Origin: Granulicella sapmiensis
Lineage (GTDB): Bacteria > Acidobacteriota > Terriglobia > Terriglobales > Acidobacteriaceae
DNA length: 64,000 nucleotides
Assembly: GCA_026225395.1 (NCBI GenBank)
Contig: JAMFSR010000021.1
Coordinates: 248,001-312,000, forward strand
Reading direction: 5' to 3'
Below the pieces are notes generated by a model. It was not told the DNA's origin, made no database searches, and saw only the letters and a program-made list of their open reading frames with translations. Of this stretch, positions 50,455 to 58,468 are shown piece by piece; within the stretch, counting starts at the first letter, position 1; every line of letters begins with the position of its first letter. The position numbers and the translations under genes are program-made.

Positions 50455-50505
50455 GGCTTCCTCAGACTGCTCACGAGCTTTGTGCGTAAACCGTACGACC
50501 TGCTT

Positions 50506-51156
50506 CTACCCAACCCACTTGGGTACGAAGGTTCCTTGCTTGACCTGGCTTTCGATCATTTCGCGCGCAGCTTTTACATGCTCGCGTGCCTGGCGATCGG
50601 CTTCGTCTCCGAAGTTGTGCTCGATGGCTTCGAGAATACGCAGATGCTCGGCATGGATCACGGCCGGCTCTCGGAAAGCACGTACCGTCATCCCAAGCAC
50701 ACGAGTCGTCTGCGACAAGCGAATCAAGGTACTGTTCCGGGAGAGCTCCGTGATGTGGAGATGGAACTGACGATCGAGCGCGGCGCTGTTGCCCTCGGTG
50801 TCCTGGGCCAGCCTGAAAATTTCATGCGCCATATTGCGGAGTTCCACAATGTCGGCGCGGCTTGCGTGGCCGCAGGCGAGACGAGCGGCGAGGCCTTCCA
50901 TCACCTCGCGTACCAGGTAGGCCTCGCAGATCTTCTCCGCATCGAGCGTGTCGACGAAGACGCCAAGATGATCGACGGACTCGACCAGCCCGAGCCAATG
51001 CAGCTCGAGAAGCGACTCACGCACGGTACCCTGCGCAACCCCGAGTTCGCGCGCCAGGCTTTGCTGGCTCAGCCGCTGTCCCGGCTTGCTTTCGCCGGTC
51101 AAGATGCGGCGTTGAATCTCGTCTCGAACTTCATGCCTTGCAACGCGAACTTTCAT
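50506..51156 (-). CDS. GntR-family regulator (FadR/FCD type)
   Basis: 216 residues. N-terminal winged helix: VRDEIQRRILTGESKPGQRLSQQSLARELGVAQGTVRESLLELHWLGLVESV. C-terminal FCD domain with likely metal ligands in DRQFHLHITELSRN and HAEHLRILEAI. ATG 51156 has GGAGG eight bases upstream. It sits inside the operon and has an AT-rich palindromic motif in front of it that recurs before the divergent transporter, so it probably represses the whole cluster and responds to a pathway intermediate. Confidence 0.9.
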   Translation of the reverse strand: MKVRVARHEVRDEIQRRILTGESKPGQRLSQQSLARELGVAQGTVRESLLELHWLGLVESVDHLGVFVDTLDAEKICEAYLVREVMEGLAARLACGHASRADIVELRNMAHEIFRLAQDTEGNSAALDRQFHLHITELSRNSTLIRLSQTTRVLGMTVRAFREPAVIHAEHLRILEAIEHNFGDEADRQAREHVKAAREMIESQVKQGTFVPKWVG

Positions 51157-51211
51157 GAATTGCCTCCTGCAGACATCGTTGGGCGGGTTCTGCAAGCAGT
51201 TTCTATGGCCG

Positions 51212-51227
51212 AATCATTCAATCGATT
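51212..51227. promoter_or_regulatory. Possible GntR operator, site A
   Basis: AATCATTCAATCGATT, 56 bases before the GntR gene. It resembles the complement of the site at 55156-55177 (AATCATTC, two extra bases, AATCGATT). Confidence 0.5.
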
Positions 51228-51252
51228 ATAACTTATCATCTTAGCGTCTTGC

Positions 51253-52632
51253 TCAATCGTGCCACTCCAGCGACAGCAGCCTCGCCGTCCGTTTGAAGGC
51301 TTTCACATGACTTCCATAGTGCAGCGTGACGTGATGAGGCATTGCGGCATGGATCATGTTGTCGAACCGCTCATACACACCCCCGCCTTCCACCTCAACC
51401 AGCACACTGTTACCCGACACCTTTCTGGTCGGCTCAATGGCCTTTCCCTCGAACGCGGTCAGATGATATCTGTTGTCGCACTTCCATAGCCGGGAAACCG
51501 TCACGGTTTCTCCCACCTTGAGCGGGCCGTTGACCACAAACGGTGTCTTCCCGTTGAAGTGAGCACCCAGCGTTGGCTCGCAAACGCCGCCGACCTCGTA
51601 ACACATATCCAGCGGAGCCATGCCGGGATGCCAGAAGAAGATGGTCTTATCGTCATGCTCCAGCCAGTCCGTCAGAAAGCCGGGGCCGAAACCAAGGTAG
51701 TTGCTGATGATGCTGCCGATAGCGCCATCGACGTCGCCTTCAATTGAAAGAGCCTGTCCTTCGGCAAGCAGCCGGGACACAGCGAAGTATGGCCATTGGC
51801 CAAGCTTGTTCGGTAAATCGGGCCAGCACTGCAGGGCCAGGCCATTGAGGCCATTCTCCTTCATGATGTCGATCATGGATAGATAAAATCGCGAGTTGAC
51901 CGCAAGCATCTTCTCCGAGGGTTGTACTGTTCCCTCCTCGCCGAAGTGCAGCCCAAGCTTCTCGACCTTCGCCATGTCCTCTTTCACCGCGAGCTCAGGA
52001 ACATCGCCGACGCGATCGATGAACTGCGGCAGGCTAAGCGAGTGCATTTGCATGCCGAAGGTCTGTGAAATGAGGAACGGATCGGCCGCAAGATCGATGA
52101 ATCCCGGAGCATGAATACCGACCACGCCGATCTTCGAACGCCGCAGACGATGTACCGTGCTGACGAGGGCGATGGCCTTGCGCAGGTCGTCATGCAGCGT
52201 CTCTGCGCTGCCATAAACGAACTCGAAGGGCCGATGATCCTGACGCAGGATCGAAGCCCATAGATGCTGGCCCACCAGCGAGCAGGAGCTGACATCGCCG
52301 TCGCCCGGGCGCTCCGGCGTTGCCCAAAGCACCAGCGGACCAGACCAGCGCTGGCTGATCGTGAACGCAAACTGGCCATCGCTGATGGACGGCTGAATGA
52401 CAACAATCGCTTCACACTTTGCCGAATGTATCTGGTCGAGCGATGCGTGAATCATTGCATCGTCGAGAATGGGGCTGTCGGCTCCGATGCAATGGAAGCC
52501 AAGGCCGGTAAGCGTGGCCAGACTGCGCTCGCGCGTGATCTTGTTCCACTCCTGGTCAAAGCCCGGACGCTTGCGCCCGAAGATCAACACGCCAAGATTC
52601 TTTGTCGCACCGCTCTCATAACTGGAGGGCAT
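51253..52632 (-). CDS. L-fucose/L-arabinose isomerase-like protein
   Basis: 459 residues from ATG 52632 (GGGAG upstream, two bases after the kinase-like stop). Overall plan follows FucI/AraA-type isomerases: N-terminal alpha/beta domains (LGVLIFGRKRPGFDQEWN, AIVVIQPSISDGQF, LVLWATPERPG), a middle with KIGVVGIHAPGFIDLAADP, LNGLALQCWPDLP and EGDVDGAIGSIISNYLG, FFWHPGMAP, and a C-terminal beta domain ending HVTLHYGSHVKAFKRTARLL. The probable metal ligands are the Glu/Asp/His of these blocks. Substrate unknown; isomerisation of the cluster's sugar (aldose to ketose) is inferred. Confidence 0.72.
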   Translation of the reverse strand: MPSSYESGATKNLGVLIFGRKRPGFDQEWNKITRERSLATLTGLGFHCIGADSPILDDAMIHASLDQIHSAKCEAIVVIQPSISDGQFAFTISQRWSGPLVLWATPERPGDGDVSSCSLVGQHLWASILRQDHRPFEFVYGSAETLHDDLRKAIALVSTVHRLRRSKIGVVGIHAPGFIDLAADPFLISQTFGMQMHSLSLPQFIDRVGDVPELAVKEDMAKVEKLGLHFGEEGTVQPSEKMLAVNSRFYLSMIDIMKENGLNGLALQCWPDLPNKLGQWPYFAVSRLLAEGQALSIEGDVDGAIGSIISNYLGFGPGFLTDWLEHDDKTIFFWHPGMAPLDMCYEVGGVCEPTLGAHFNGKTPFVVNGPLKVGETVTVSRLWKCDNRYHLTAFEGKAIEPTRKVSGNSVLVEVEGGGVYERFDNMIHAAMPHHVTLHYGSHVKAFKRTARLLSLEWHD

Positions 52633-52634
52633 GG

Positions 52635-53834
52635 TTATACAACTCCCATCGGTTGCAGGCCGCCGGTAAGCACCGGAGGATAGTGAAAGAGTTCTCCCAC
52701 TTGCGGGCGAACGTAGTCCAGAAAGGCATCGGTCACCGCGAGCGGGCCATCTGAAAGCCACTCGGCGGGAATCGCGCGGTGCGAACCCGCCGCAGCGTGC
52801 AGTGGGATCAGTTCAAAGAGCGTGGAAGTATCACCGATCGGACGCAGCGAAACCATCTTGTCCGTCTCCCCGGCCACGAGCGCGCGAACACCTTCGCGGC
52901 CAACGAGCTCCGCGTCGGCCTGATCCTGCGCGGATACCAACGCCATGCAGGCGCGCCCAATCAGCCCGGGCTTTTCGCTGCGGCAGCGAATGCCAAGATT
53001 TTCCGCCACAACGCCGGACAAATACTGTGCCACACCGCCAATCAAAGGGCGATTGAGCGCATCGTTCTGGGAGGCAATGCGCTGCTCAAAGACGGGCGTA
53101 CCGTCGGCGTAGCTGATGCCTTCGGAGACAACGACGACTGCCCATCCCTGGCGGCGCATCACCGTGTCGAGATCGGCAAGGAATGTCTCGCGAGAAAACG
53201 GAGTTTCCGGAACATACACCAGGTGCGGCGCATCGTTCGGGTCGATCTTAGCAAGCGAGGAGGATGCCGCCAGCCAGCCTACGTTCCTGCCGAGGGTTTC
53301 GAAGATCGTCACCGGTTGCGGCAGCGAGCGCATATCCATCCCAAGGTCACGCGTCGACTGCGCCACATAACGCGCGGCGCTGCCAAATCCCGGGCAGCGA
53401 TCCGTCGCCACAATGTCATTGTCGATCGTCTTTGGAACACCCATGATCTGAACGTCGAAGTTCATGCCGCGGCAGAACTCGCGGACAACTTCGGCGCCAC
53501 GCATGCTCCCATTGCCGCCCATAAAGATCAAATGGCGAATATCCATCTTTCTCATAAAACCGACGCTGCGCTCCAGATCCTCGTCCGTCGGCTTGAAGCG
53601 TGACGATCCAAGAGCAGCTCCTGGGCTTTTGTGCAAAGCCAGTATTTCCGCGGGGGTCATATCGCTAAGGCCGATAAAGCTTCCCTCTGCCATGCCCTTC
53701 ATGCCCGATTGCGCGCCATAGATCTTTCCAATTCCCGGCTGCTTGATCCCTTCGGCAATGATGCTCGCGAGGCTTGCATTGAAGACCGGTGTCGGCCCTC
53801 CGCCTTGTACGATCATCAGGTTTCCAGCGTTCAT
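52635..53834 (-). CDS. Phosphofructokinase family protein, PPi-type signature
   Basis: 399 residues of the PfkA family: LMIVQGGGPTPVFNASLASII, GAQSGMKGM, LIFMGGNGSMRGAEVV, VPKTIDNDIVATDRCPGFGSAARY, EGISYADG, FELIPL. PKTIDND rather than PGTIDND is the hallmark of PPi-dependent enzymes, and GGNGS replaces the usual GGDxS. It would phosphorylate a keto-sugar made by the isomerase encoded next to it. ATG 53834 has AGG close upstream; TTG 53837 is an alternative. Donor and substrate are unknown. Confidence 0.8.
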   Translation of the reverse strand: MNAGNLMIVQGGGPTPVFNASLASIIAEGIKQPGIGKIYGAQSGMKGMAEGSFIGLSDMTPAEILALHKSPGAALGSSRFKPTDEDLERSVGFMRKMDIRHLIFMGGNGSMRGAEVVREFCRGMNFDVQIMGVPKTIDNDIVATDRCPGFGSAARYVAQSTRDLGMDMRSLPQPVTIFETLGRNVGWLAASSSLAKIDPNDAPHLVYVPETPFSRETFLADLDTVMRRQGWAVVVVSEGISYADGTPVFEQRIASQNDALNRPLIGGVAQYLSGVVAENLGIRCRSEKPGLIGRACMALVSAQDQADAELVGREGVRALVAGETDKMVSLRPIGDTSTLFELIPLHAAAGSHRAIPAEWLSDGPLAVTDAFLDYVRPQVGELFHYPPVLTGGLQPMGVV

Positions 53835-53858
53835 CAATACCTCATCCTCAGAAAGATC

Positions 53859-54974
53859 TTAGCCAACCAACACACCCGCAGATGCATACTCATTGCCATC
53901 TATCATAGTGATCACAGTCGGAAGGTCAGGCGTCAGCGTGATGATCTCAGTTTTCCCATCCTGCACAATCACCGTATCCTCTGCCTTGGTGCCTTGCAGG
54001 CTCGGATTCCAGGAAAATGCCTGGTGATTCAACACCTTCTCGTGCCCACCCGGACGTGCAATCCACTCGCGCTCGGCGTAGCCGGTCGCACCGCCTTGAT
54101 GGTGCATAGTTTCTTCACCCGCATACCCGGTCGCGGCATAGGCTTCGCGCGCTATAGTAAATAGCTCGTCTGCGCTCTTCCCTTCGCGTGTCGCATGGAG
54201 GATCTTCCCATTGACCTCGGCCACCGCCGCGAACTTCTCGGCCAACTCCCCTGGCATGGGGCCGAAGTGTACAAACCGCGTCATAGAAATCGCAAGGCCC
54301 CACCGTCGCGAACAAAAGTTCACCATACCGTAACGCTCCAGCACACCGGCGCGCGGAACAGCGTGGCGATACTTTCTCACACGCTCATCCACCGCCGTAA
54401 GGTAGACGCTCGGCATAATGTCCCGCAACATCAACTGCTCGGCAAGCTGCGCCTGCATCATGGTTTCACTCATGCCAGGCCGAAGACCGAGCAGGACTTG
54501 CGTGACCGCCTCTGCAGTGTGAGCTCCGAGCCAACGATACCGCTCCATCTCATCCGGTGTCAGCTCGTATCGCAAAGGCTGTAAGGCGATCACCGGCAAG
54601 GAATCCAATGGAGCGTCCGTCGCCACTTTTCCGCTGCCTACAACTTTCGCGATCGAAGCCATAACGTCGTTGGCATACCAGGGCTGGATCAGCGGCTCAT
54701 AGCCGAGGAGTGGAAACTCTTCCGCGGCTAAACGTGGCGCCTCATTGTTGGTGGAGAGATAGAACGCTTTGCCGCCGCGTGTGAACAACAGACTCGCTAC
54801 GCCCGTCTCGCGCAAAACACCCACCCGTACATCGACTAATCCCGCGGTAGCCCACGCAATGTTTTCGTGGCGCGAAATAACAAGCGCATCCAGCCCCTGT
54901 TCTTCCATGAACTGGTACAGGCGCTTCCGTTTTTCAGCAAGCTCCGCTGTGCGGTCCTGTGCTTCAATGTCCAC
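53859..54974 (-). CDS. M24 (pita-bread) family protein lacking metal ligands, creatinase-like
   Basis: 371 residues, GTG start. N-terminal creatinase/prolidase domain (RLYQFMEEQGLDALVISRHENIAWATAG), C-terminal M24 domain. The five metal ligands of aminopeptidases are largely absent: VNF at about 218-220 where VDF is usual, Ser at about 230 in ISMTR, Asn at 323 in WNPS where EPG is usual; His 291/292 in MHHQGG and Glu 332 in KAEDT remain. This argues against a metallopeptidase and for a creatinase-like, metal-free hydrolase or a binding protein. First gene of the leftward operon. Confidence 0.75.
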   Translation of the reverse strand: MDIEAQDRTAELAEKRKRLYQFMEEQGLDALVISRHENIAWATAGLVDVRVGVLRETGVASLLFTRGGKAFYLSTNNEAPRLAAEEFPLLGYEPLIQPWYANDVMASIAKVVGSGKVATDAPLDSLPVIALQPLRYELTPDEMERYRWLGAHTAEAVTQVLLGLRPGMSETMMQAQLAEQLMLRDIMPSVYLTAVDERVRKYRHAVPRAGVLERYGMVNFCSRRWGLAISMTRFVHFGPMPGELAEKFAAVAEVNGKILHATREGKSADELFTIAREAYAATGYAGEETMHHQGGATGYAEREWIARPGGHEKVLNHQAFSWNPSLQGTKAEDTVIVQDGKTEIITLTPDLPTVITMIDGNEYASAGVLVG

Positions 54975-55155
54975 GTCGACCGCCTTCTGCCTTCAACAGC
55001 CCACACCGATCCAATGCTTCCACTCTGATCACCCCCCGCATATCCGACATCGACTGTAATACCGTAAACCTTCCCGCGCCCAGCTTCACCATCCGCGATC
55101 TTCCCTCCGAACCGTCTCTAAACCTCCCTCAATATAGGCAGTTCACTATCTAGAG

Positions 55156-55177
55156 TCAATCGATTGCGAATGATTGA
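55156..55177. promoter_or_regulatory. Possible GntR operator, site B
   Basis: TCAATC, ten bases, GATTGA: six-base perfect arms with further partial symmetry, 63 bases before the MFS transporter and 182 bases before the divergent M24 gene. Similar to site A before the GntR gene. Confidence 0.5.
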
Positions 55178-55239
55178 TAACGCGTGTTCTGCGTCGACCG
55201 TGCGTCCCTTCCGTTTGCAGGTGTTAAGCTGACAGGAAC

Positions 55240-57063
55240 ATGACGACATCTCCTTTGGTGCCTCAAACCCCTTTCGACAGAAAGCGACGCTCGTATACCC
55301 GATTTGTTCTTTTAGTGGCCGGGCTCGGCGGTCTGCTTTATGGGGTAGACATCGGCATCATCGGCGGCGCGCTTCCGTATCTTGAAGCAACGTCGAAGTT
55401 GAACGCCGGCCAGCTTTCCGTCATTGTTGCAGCCGTTTTGCTCGGCAGCGTATTTTCTACCCTGTTCGCCGGCTTGCTGGCCGATTGGTTGGGCAGAAAA
55501 CCGCTGATGATCCTTAGCGGCCTGGCATTTGTGGTCAGCATTCCAGTGATCGCACTTTCGCACGGCTATGGCTCTCTTTTTCTTGGCCGCCTTCTGCAGG
55601 GCGTGAGCGGAGGTATCATCGGCGTTGTGGTTCCGCTGTACCTCGCCGAATGTCTGCCGGCAGCGAATCGCGGCAAAGGGACGGGCGTCTTTCAGTGGCT
55701 GCTGACCTTCGGCATTTTTCTGGCCGCGGTCATCGCCTTCTACTACAGCATCCGGGTCGAACACGTAGCGAGCCTTGCGGGGCCTAATGCGGTTCTTGAT
55801 TTCAAAGATCAGGCATGGAGGAGAATTTTCTGGACCTCGCTGCCACCCGGAGTACTCTTCGTTCTCGGAAGCATCTTCATCACAGAATCTCCGCGATGGC
55901 TTTTCCAGCGTGGCAAAGAGGCACAAGCCTATGCGGCGCTGCTCCGTTCGCGAACACCGGAGCAATCGGATGTGGAACTCGCGGAGATGCGCCAGCGATC
56001 CGTTACCGACGTCGCCACTCGTGCTTCCTCAGGTGGTGCGCGGGAGACGCTCTTGCAGCGCAAGTACATTCTTCCTTTCGCCCTTGCCTGCGTCATTCTC
56101 TTCTGCAATACAGCCACCGGAGTGAACTCCATCATCGGCTACAACACCAGCATCCTGCTGCAGAGCGGCCTGTCTGATCTGAGCGCACATATCGGTTATG
56201 TGCTGTTCACGCTGGTCAACTTTGCCATGACCATGGGTGGAGTTGCACTCGTCGATCGCAAAGGCCGGAAGTTCCTGTTCACGATCGGGACCAGCGGCAT
56301 CGTGATTGCTCTGTTGGTGATTGGCGGTTTGTTCTACAGCAATGAAAAGTCCGGCGTCGACCGTCACCAGACACTGCAATCGATGGTCCAATCCGACCAA
56401 ACGCTCAGCCTGCCTTTCAACGCTGAAGAAGCGCAAAAGCTGTTGACCAGCGAAGGCTATGCCGGCGGTAAAGTGCAAAGCGATAAGGCATCGTTGGCCG
56501 TCATTTATTCGTACGGGGATTTCACGGCCGCCACCAGCTATCGCCGCAGTGACGACCCAGGCGCGGCGCCGCTCGTTATCACCCGGGAGAGCTGCGTTCC
56601 GGCAAACCGCGTTGAGGCGTTCTTCAAGAATCCATTCGCCGACTGGCGAGCTGCACAGACCGCCCCGTTGAAGATCAACCAGGCCTTGATTGGCCAGGTG
56701 CCGAGCGCACGGCATGGTTGGATCGTCGCCATCGCGCTTTATGTCTTCATGACATTCTTTGCGATAGGCCCGGGAGTTTGCGTGTGGCTGGCGCTCTCCG
56801 AGCTCATGCCGACCCGCATTCGTTCCAACGGCATGAGCATCGCACTTGTCATCAACCAGATCGTCTCCACCACTCTGGCCGGCGTCTTTCTTCCTGTCGT
56901 CAGCAAATACGGTTACTCGACGATCTTCTTTATGTTCGCCGCCTTCTCCATCTTCTACTTAGCCACCGTAGTATTTTTTCTTCCCGAAACGAAGGGCAAG
57001 ACGCTCGAGGAGATCGAGCAATTCTTTGATAAAAGTCGTCGCGTCGCAAGCCCAGGCCAGTGA
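55240..57063 (+). CDS. MFS sugar porter with a large insert
   Basis: 607 residues, twelve helices. Sugar porter signatures: GLLYGVDIGIIGGALPYL, LADWLGRKPLMI, GRLLQGVSGGIIGVVVPLYLAECLPAANRGKGTG, ESPRWLFQRG, TGVNSIIGYNTSIL, VDRKGRK, LPETKGKTLEEIEQFF. Between helices 9 and 10 (about residues 375-490) there is an extra soluble segment, so the protein is longer than the usual 450-500. ACAGGAAC precedes the ATG. Divergent from the operon and likely its uptake system. Confidence 0.9.
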   Translation: MTTSPLVPQTPFDRKRRSYTRFVLLVAGLGGLLYGVDIGIIGGALPYLEATSKLNAGQLSVIVAAVLLGSVFSTLFAGLLADWLGRKPLMILSGLAFVVSIPVIALSHGYGSLFLGRLLQGVSGGIIGVVVPLYLAECLPAANRGKGTGVFQWLLTFGIFLAAVIAFYYSIRVEHVASLAGPNAVLDFKDQAWRRIFWTSLPPGVLFVLGSIFITESPRWLFQRGKEAQAYAALLRSRTPEQSDVELAEMRQRSVTDVATRASSGGARETLLQRKYILPFALACVILFCNTATGVNSIIGYNTSILLQSGLSDLSAHIGYVLFTLVNFAMTMGGVALVDRKGRKFLFTIGTSGIVIALLVIGGLFYSNEKSGVDRHQTLQSMVQSDQTLSLPFNAEEAQKLLTSEGYAGGKVQSDKASLAVIYSYGDFTAATSYRRSDDPGAAPLVITRESCVPANRVEAFFKNPFADWRAAQTAPLKINQALIGQVPSARHGWIVAIALYVFMTFFAIGPGVCVWLALSELMPTRIRSNGMSIALVINQIVSTTLAGVFLPVVSKYGYSTIFFMFAAFSIFYLATVVFFLPETKGKTLEEIEQFFDKSRRVASPGQ

Positions 57064-57159
57064 CCGGTTCGCACTCACCGGTGCCGGAACCCGATTCAGG
57101 GAACCGTCACCGCCCGCGCTGCGTATCCTTACCAGCCCAAAGACCGGACGTCGACACCC

Positions 57160-58434
57160 ATGCCCTTTCGCGAGATCCTCAAACAAACGCTCGCCGCACT
57201 CTGGGAGACCAAACTCCGCAGCTTTCTCACCATGTTCGGCATCATCTGGGGCATCACCTCTGTCATTCTCCTGGTCGGCCTCGGCATCGGGTTCGGCGTC
57301 GACCAAAAGGAGCGCATGAAGAACCTCGGCACCGACATCGCCATCTGCTTCGGCGGCAAAACCGCCATGCCTTCCGGCGGCTACGCAGCGGGCCGCAACG
57401 TCACCCTCAAGATCGACGACGCCATCGCTATCCAGCAGTTCGCTCCACTCGTCAAATACGTCTCACCTGAGCTCCTCAAGACCGTCAGCGAAGTCAGCCA
57501 GTGGAACGCTGCCAGCCGCGCCGTCCGCGGAGTCTGGCCCGACTACCAGGCCTTCCGCTCGCTCCACGTTGAAACCGGCCGCATCATGACCGAAGCAGAC
57601 GAAGACAACGGCGCCCGCGTCGTCATCCTCGGCAACGACTCCAACCGCCAGCTTTTTCCCGGCAAACCCTCCGTCGGCGAAACCATCACCATCGCCAGCT
57701 ATCCGTACACCGTAATCGGCGTGATCGCGGCCAAGAAACAGAACGGCAGCTACGGCTCCGGCCCCGACAACTCCCAGCTCTTCGTTCCACTCTCCGCCAT
57801 GGAGCGCGACTTCCCTCCTGACGATAAAGGCGCCCTCCCCACCGACCCGCGTGACCTTCCCGGCGACGTCAACGACATCGTCGTCCAACCCGTCAGTCCG
57901 GCGCTTCACGAAGCCGCTCTGCGCCAGGTCCGCCAGATCCTCGCCGACCGCCATCACTTCGACCCCATCGACCTCGACGCGCTCTGGGTCTGGGACACGC
58001 TTGACGGAGCCAAGTTCACCGACCGCATCTTCCACGTCATGACCCTCTTCTTCGGCGCGGTCGCCATCCTCACCCTCGCGCTCGGCGGCATCGGCGTCAT
58101 GAACATCATGCTGGTCGCCGTCTCCGAGCGCACCCGCGAAATCGGCGTCCGCAAGGCCCTCGGCGCAACCGCTGTCGACATCCGCCGCCAGTTCCTCACC
58201 GAGTCCGCCATCATTACCCTTGTCAGCGGCAGCATCGGTCTGGCTTGCGGCGTCGGCATCTGCCTTCTTTTGCGCCTCCTCCCGCTTCCAGACTTCGTCC
58301 CCCACCCCGTCATCTCTACCACTGCCATCGTGGCCTCGCTGCTCACCCTCGCCGCTATCACCGTCTTCGCGGGCACCTACCCAGCGCTGCGCGCCGCCAA
58401 CCTCACACCCATCGAATGCCTCCGCACCGAATAG
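57160..58434 (+). CDS. MacB/FtsX-family ABC transporter permease 1
   Basis: 424 residues. N-terminal helix (LRSFLTMFGIIWGITSVILLVGLG), MacB-type periplasmic core (about 45-260), and three C-terminal helices of the FtsX domain with LALGGIGVMNIMLVAVSERTREIGVRKALGATAVDIRRQFLTESAII. Such permeases use a separate or fused ATPase to move substrates or transmit force in the periplasm. No ATPase is in this window. 34 bases before a paralogue. Confidence 0.9.
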   Translation: MPFREILKQTLAALWETKLRSFLTMFGIIWGITSVILLVGLGIGFGVDQKERMKNLGTDIAICFGGKTAMPSGGYAAGRNVTLKIDDAIAIQQFAPLVKYVSPELLKTVSEVSQWNAASRAVRGVWPDYQAFRSLHVETGRIMTEADEDNGARVVILGNDSNRQLFPGKPSVGETITIASYPYTVIGVIAAKKQNGSYGSGPDNSQLFVPLSAMERDFPPDDKGALPTDPRDLPGDVNDIVVQPVSPALHEAALRQVRQILADRHHFDPIDLDALWVWDTLDGAKFTDRIFHVMTLFFGAVAILTLALGGIGVMNIMLVAVSERTREIGVRKALGATAVDIRRQFLTESAIITLVSGSIGLACGVGICLLLRLLPLPDFVPHPVISTTAIVASLLTLAAITVFAGTYPALRAANLTPIECLRTE

Positions 58435-58468
58435 CTTTCTGGGCCCTGAGCCCTGAACCCTGGACCCT

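Noticed and set aside
53859-54974. Annotation as Xaa-Pro aminopeptidase
   Set aside because: Three of five metal ligands are missing, so a catalytic metallopeptidase call would be misleading.
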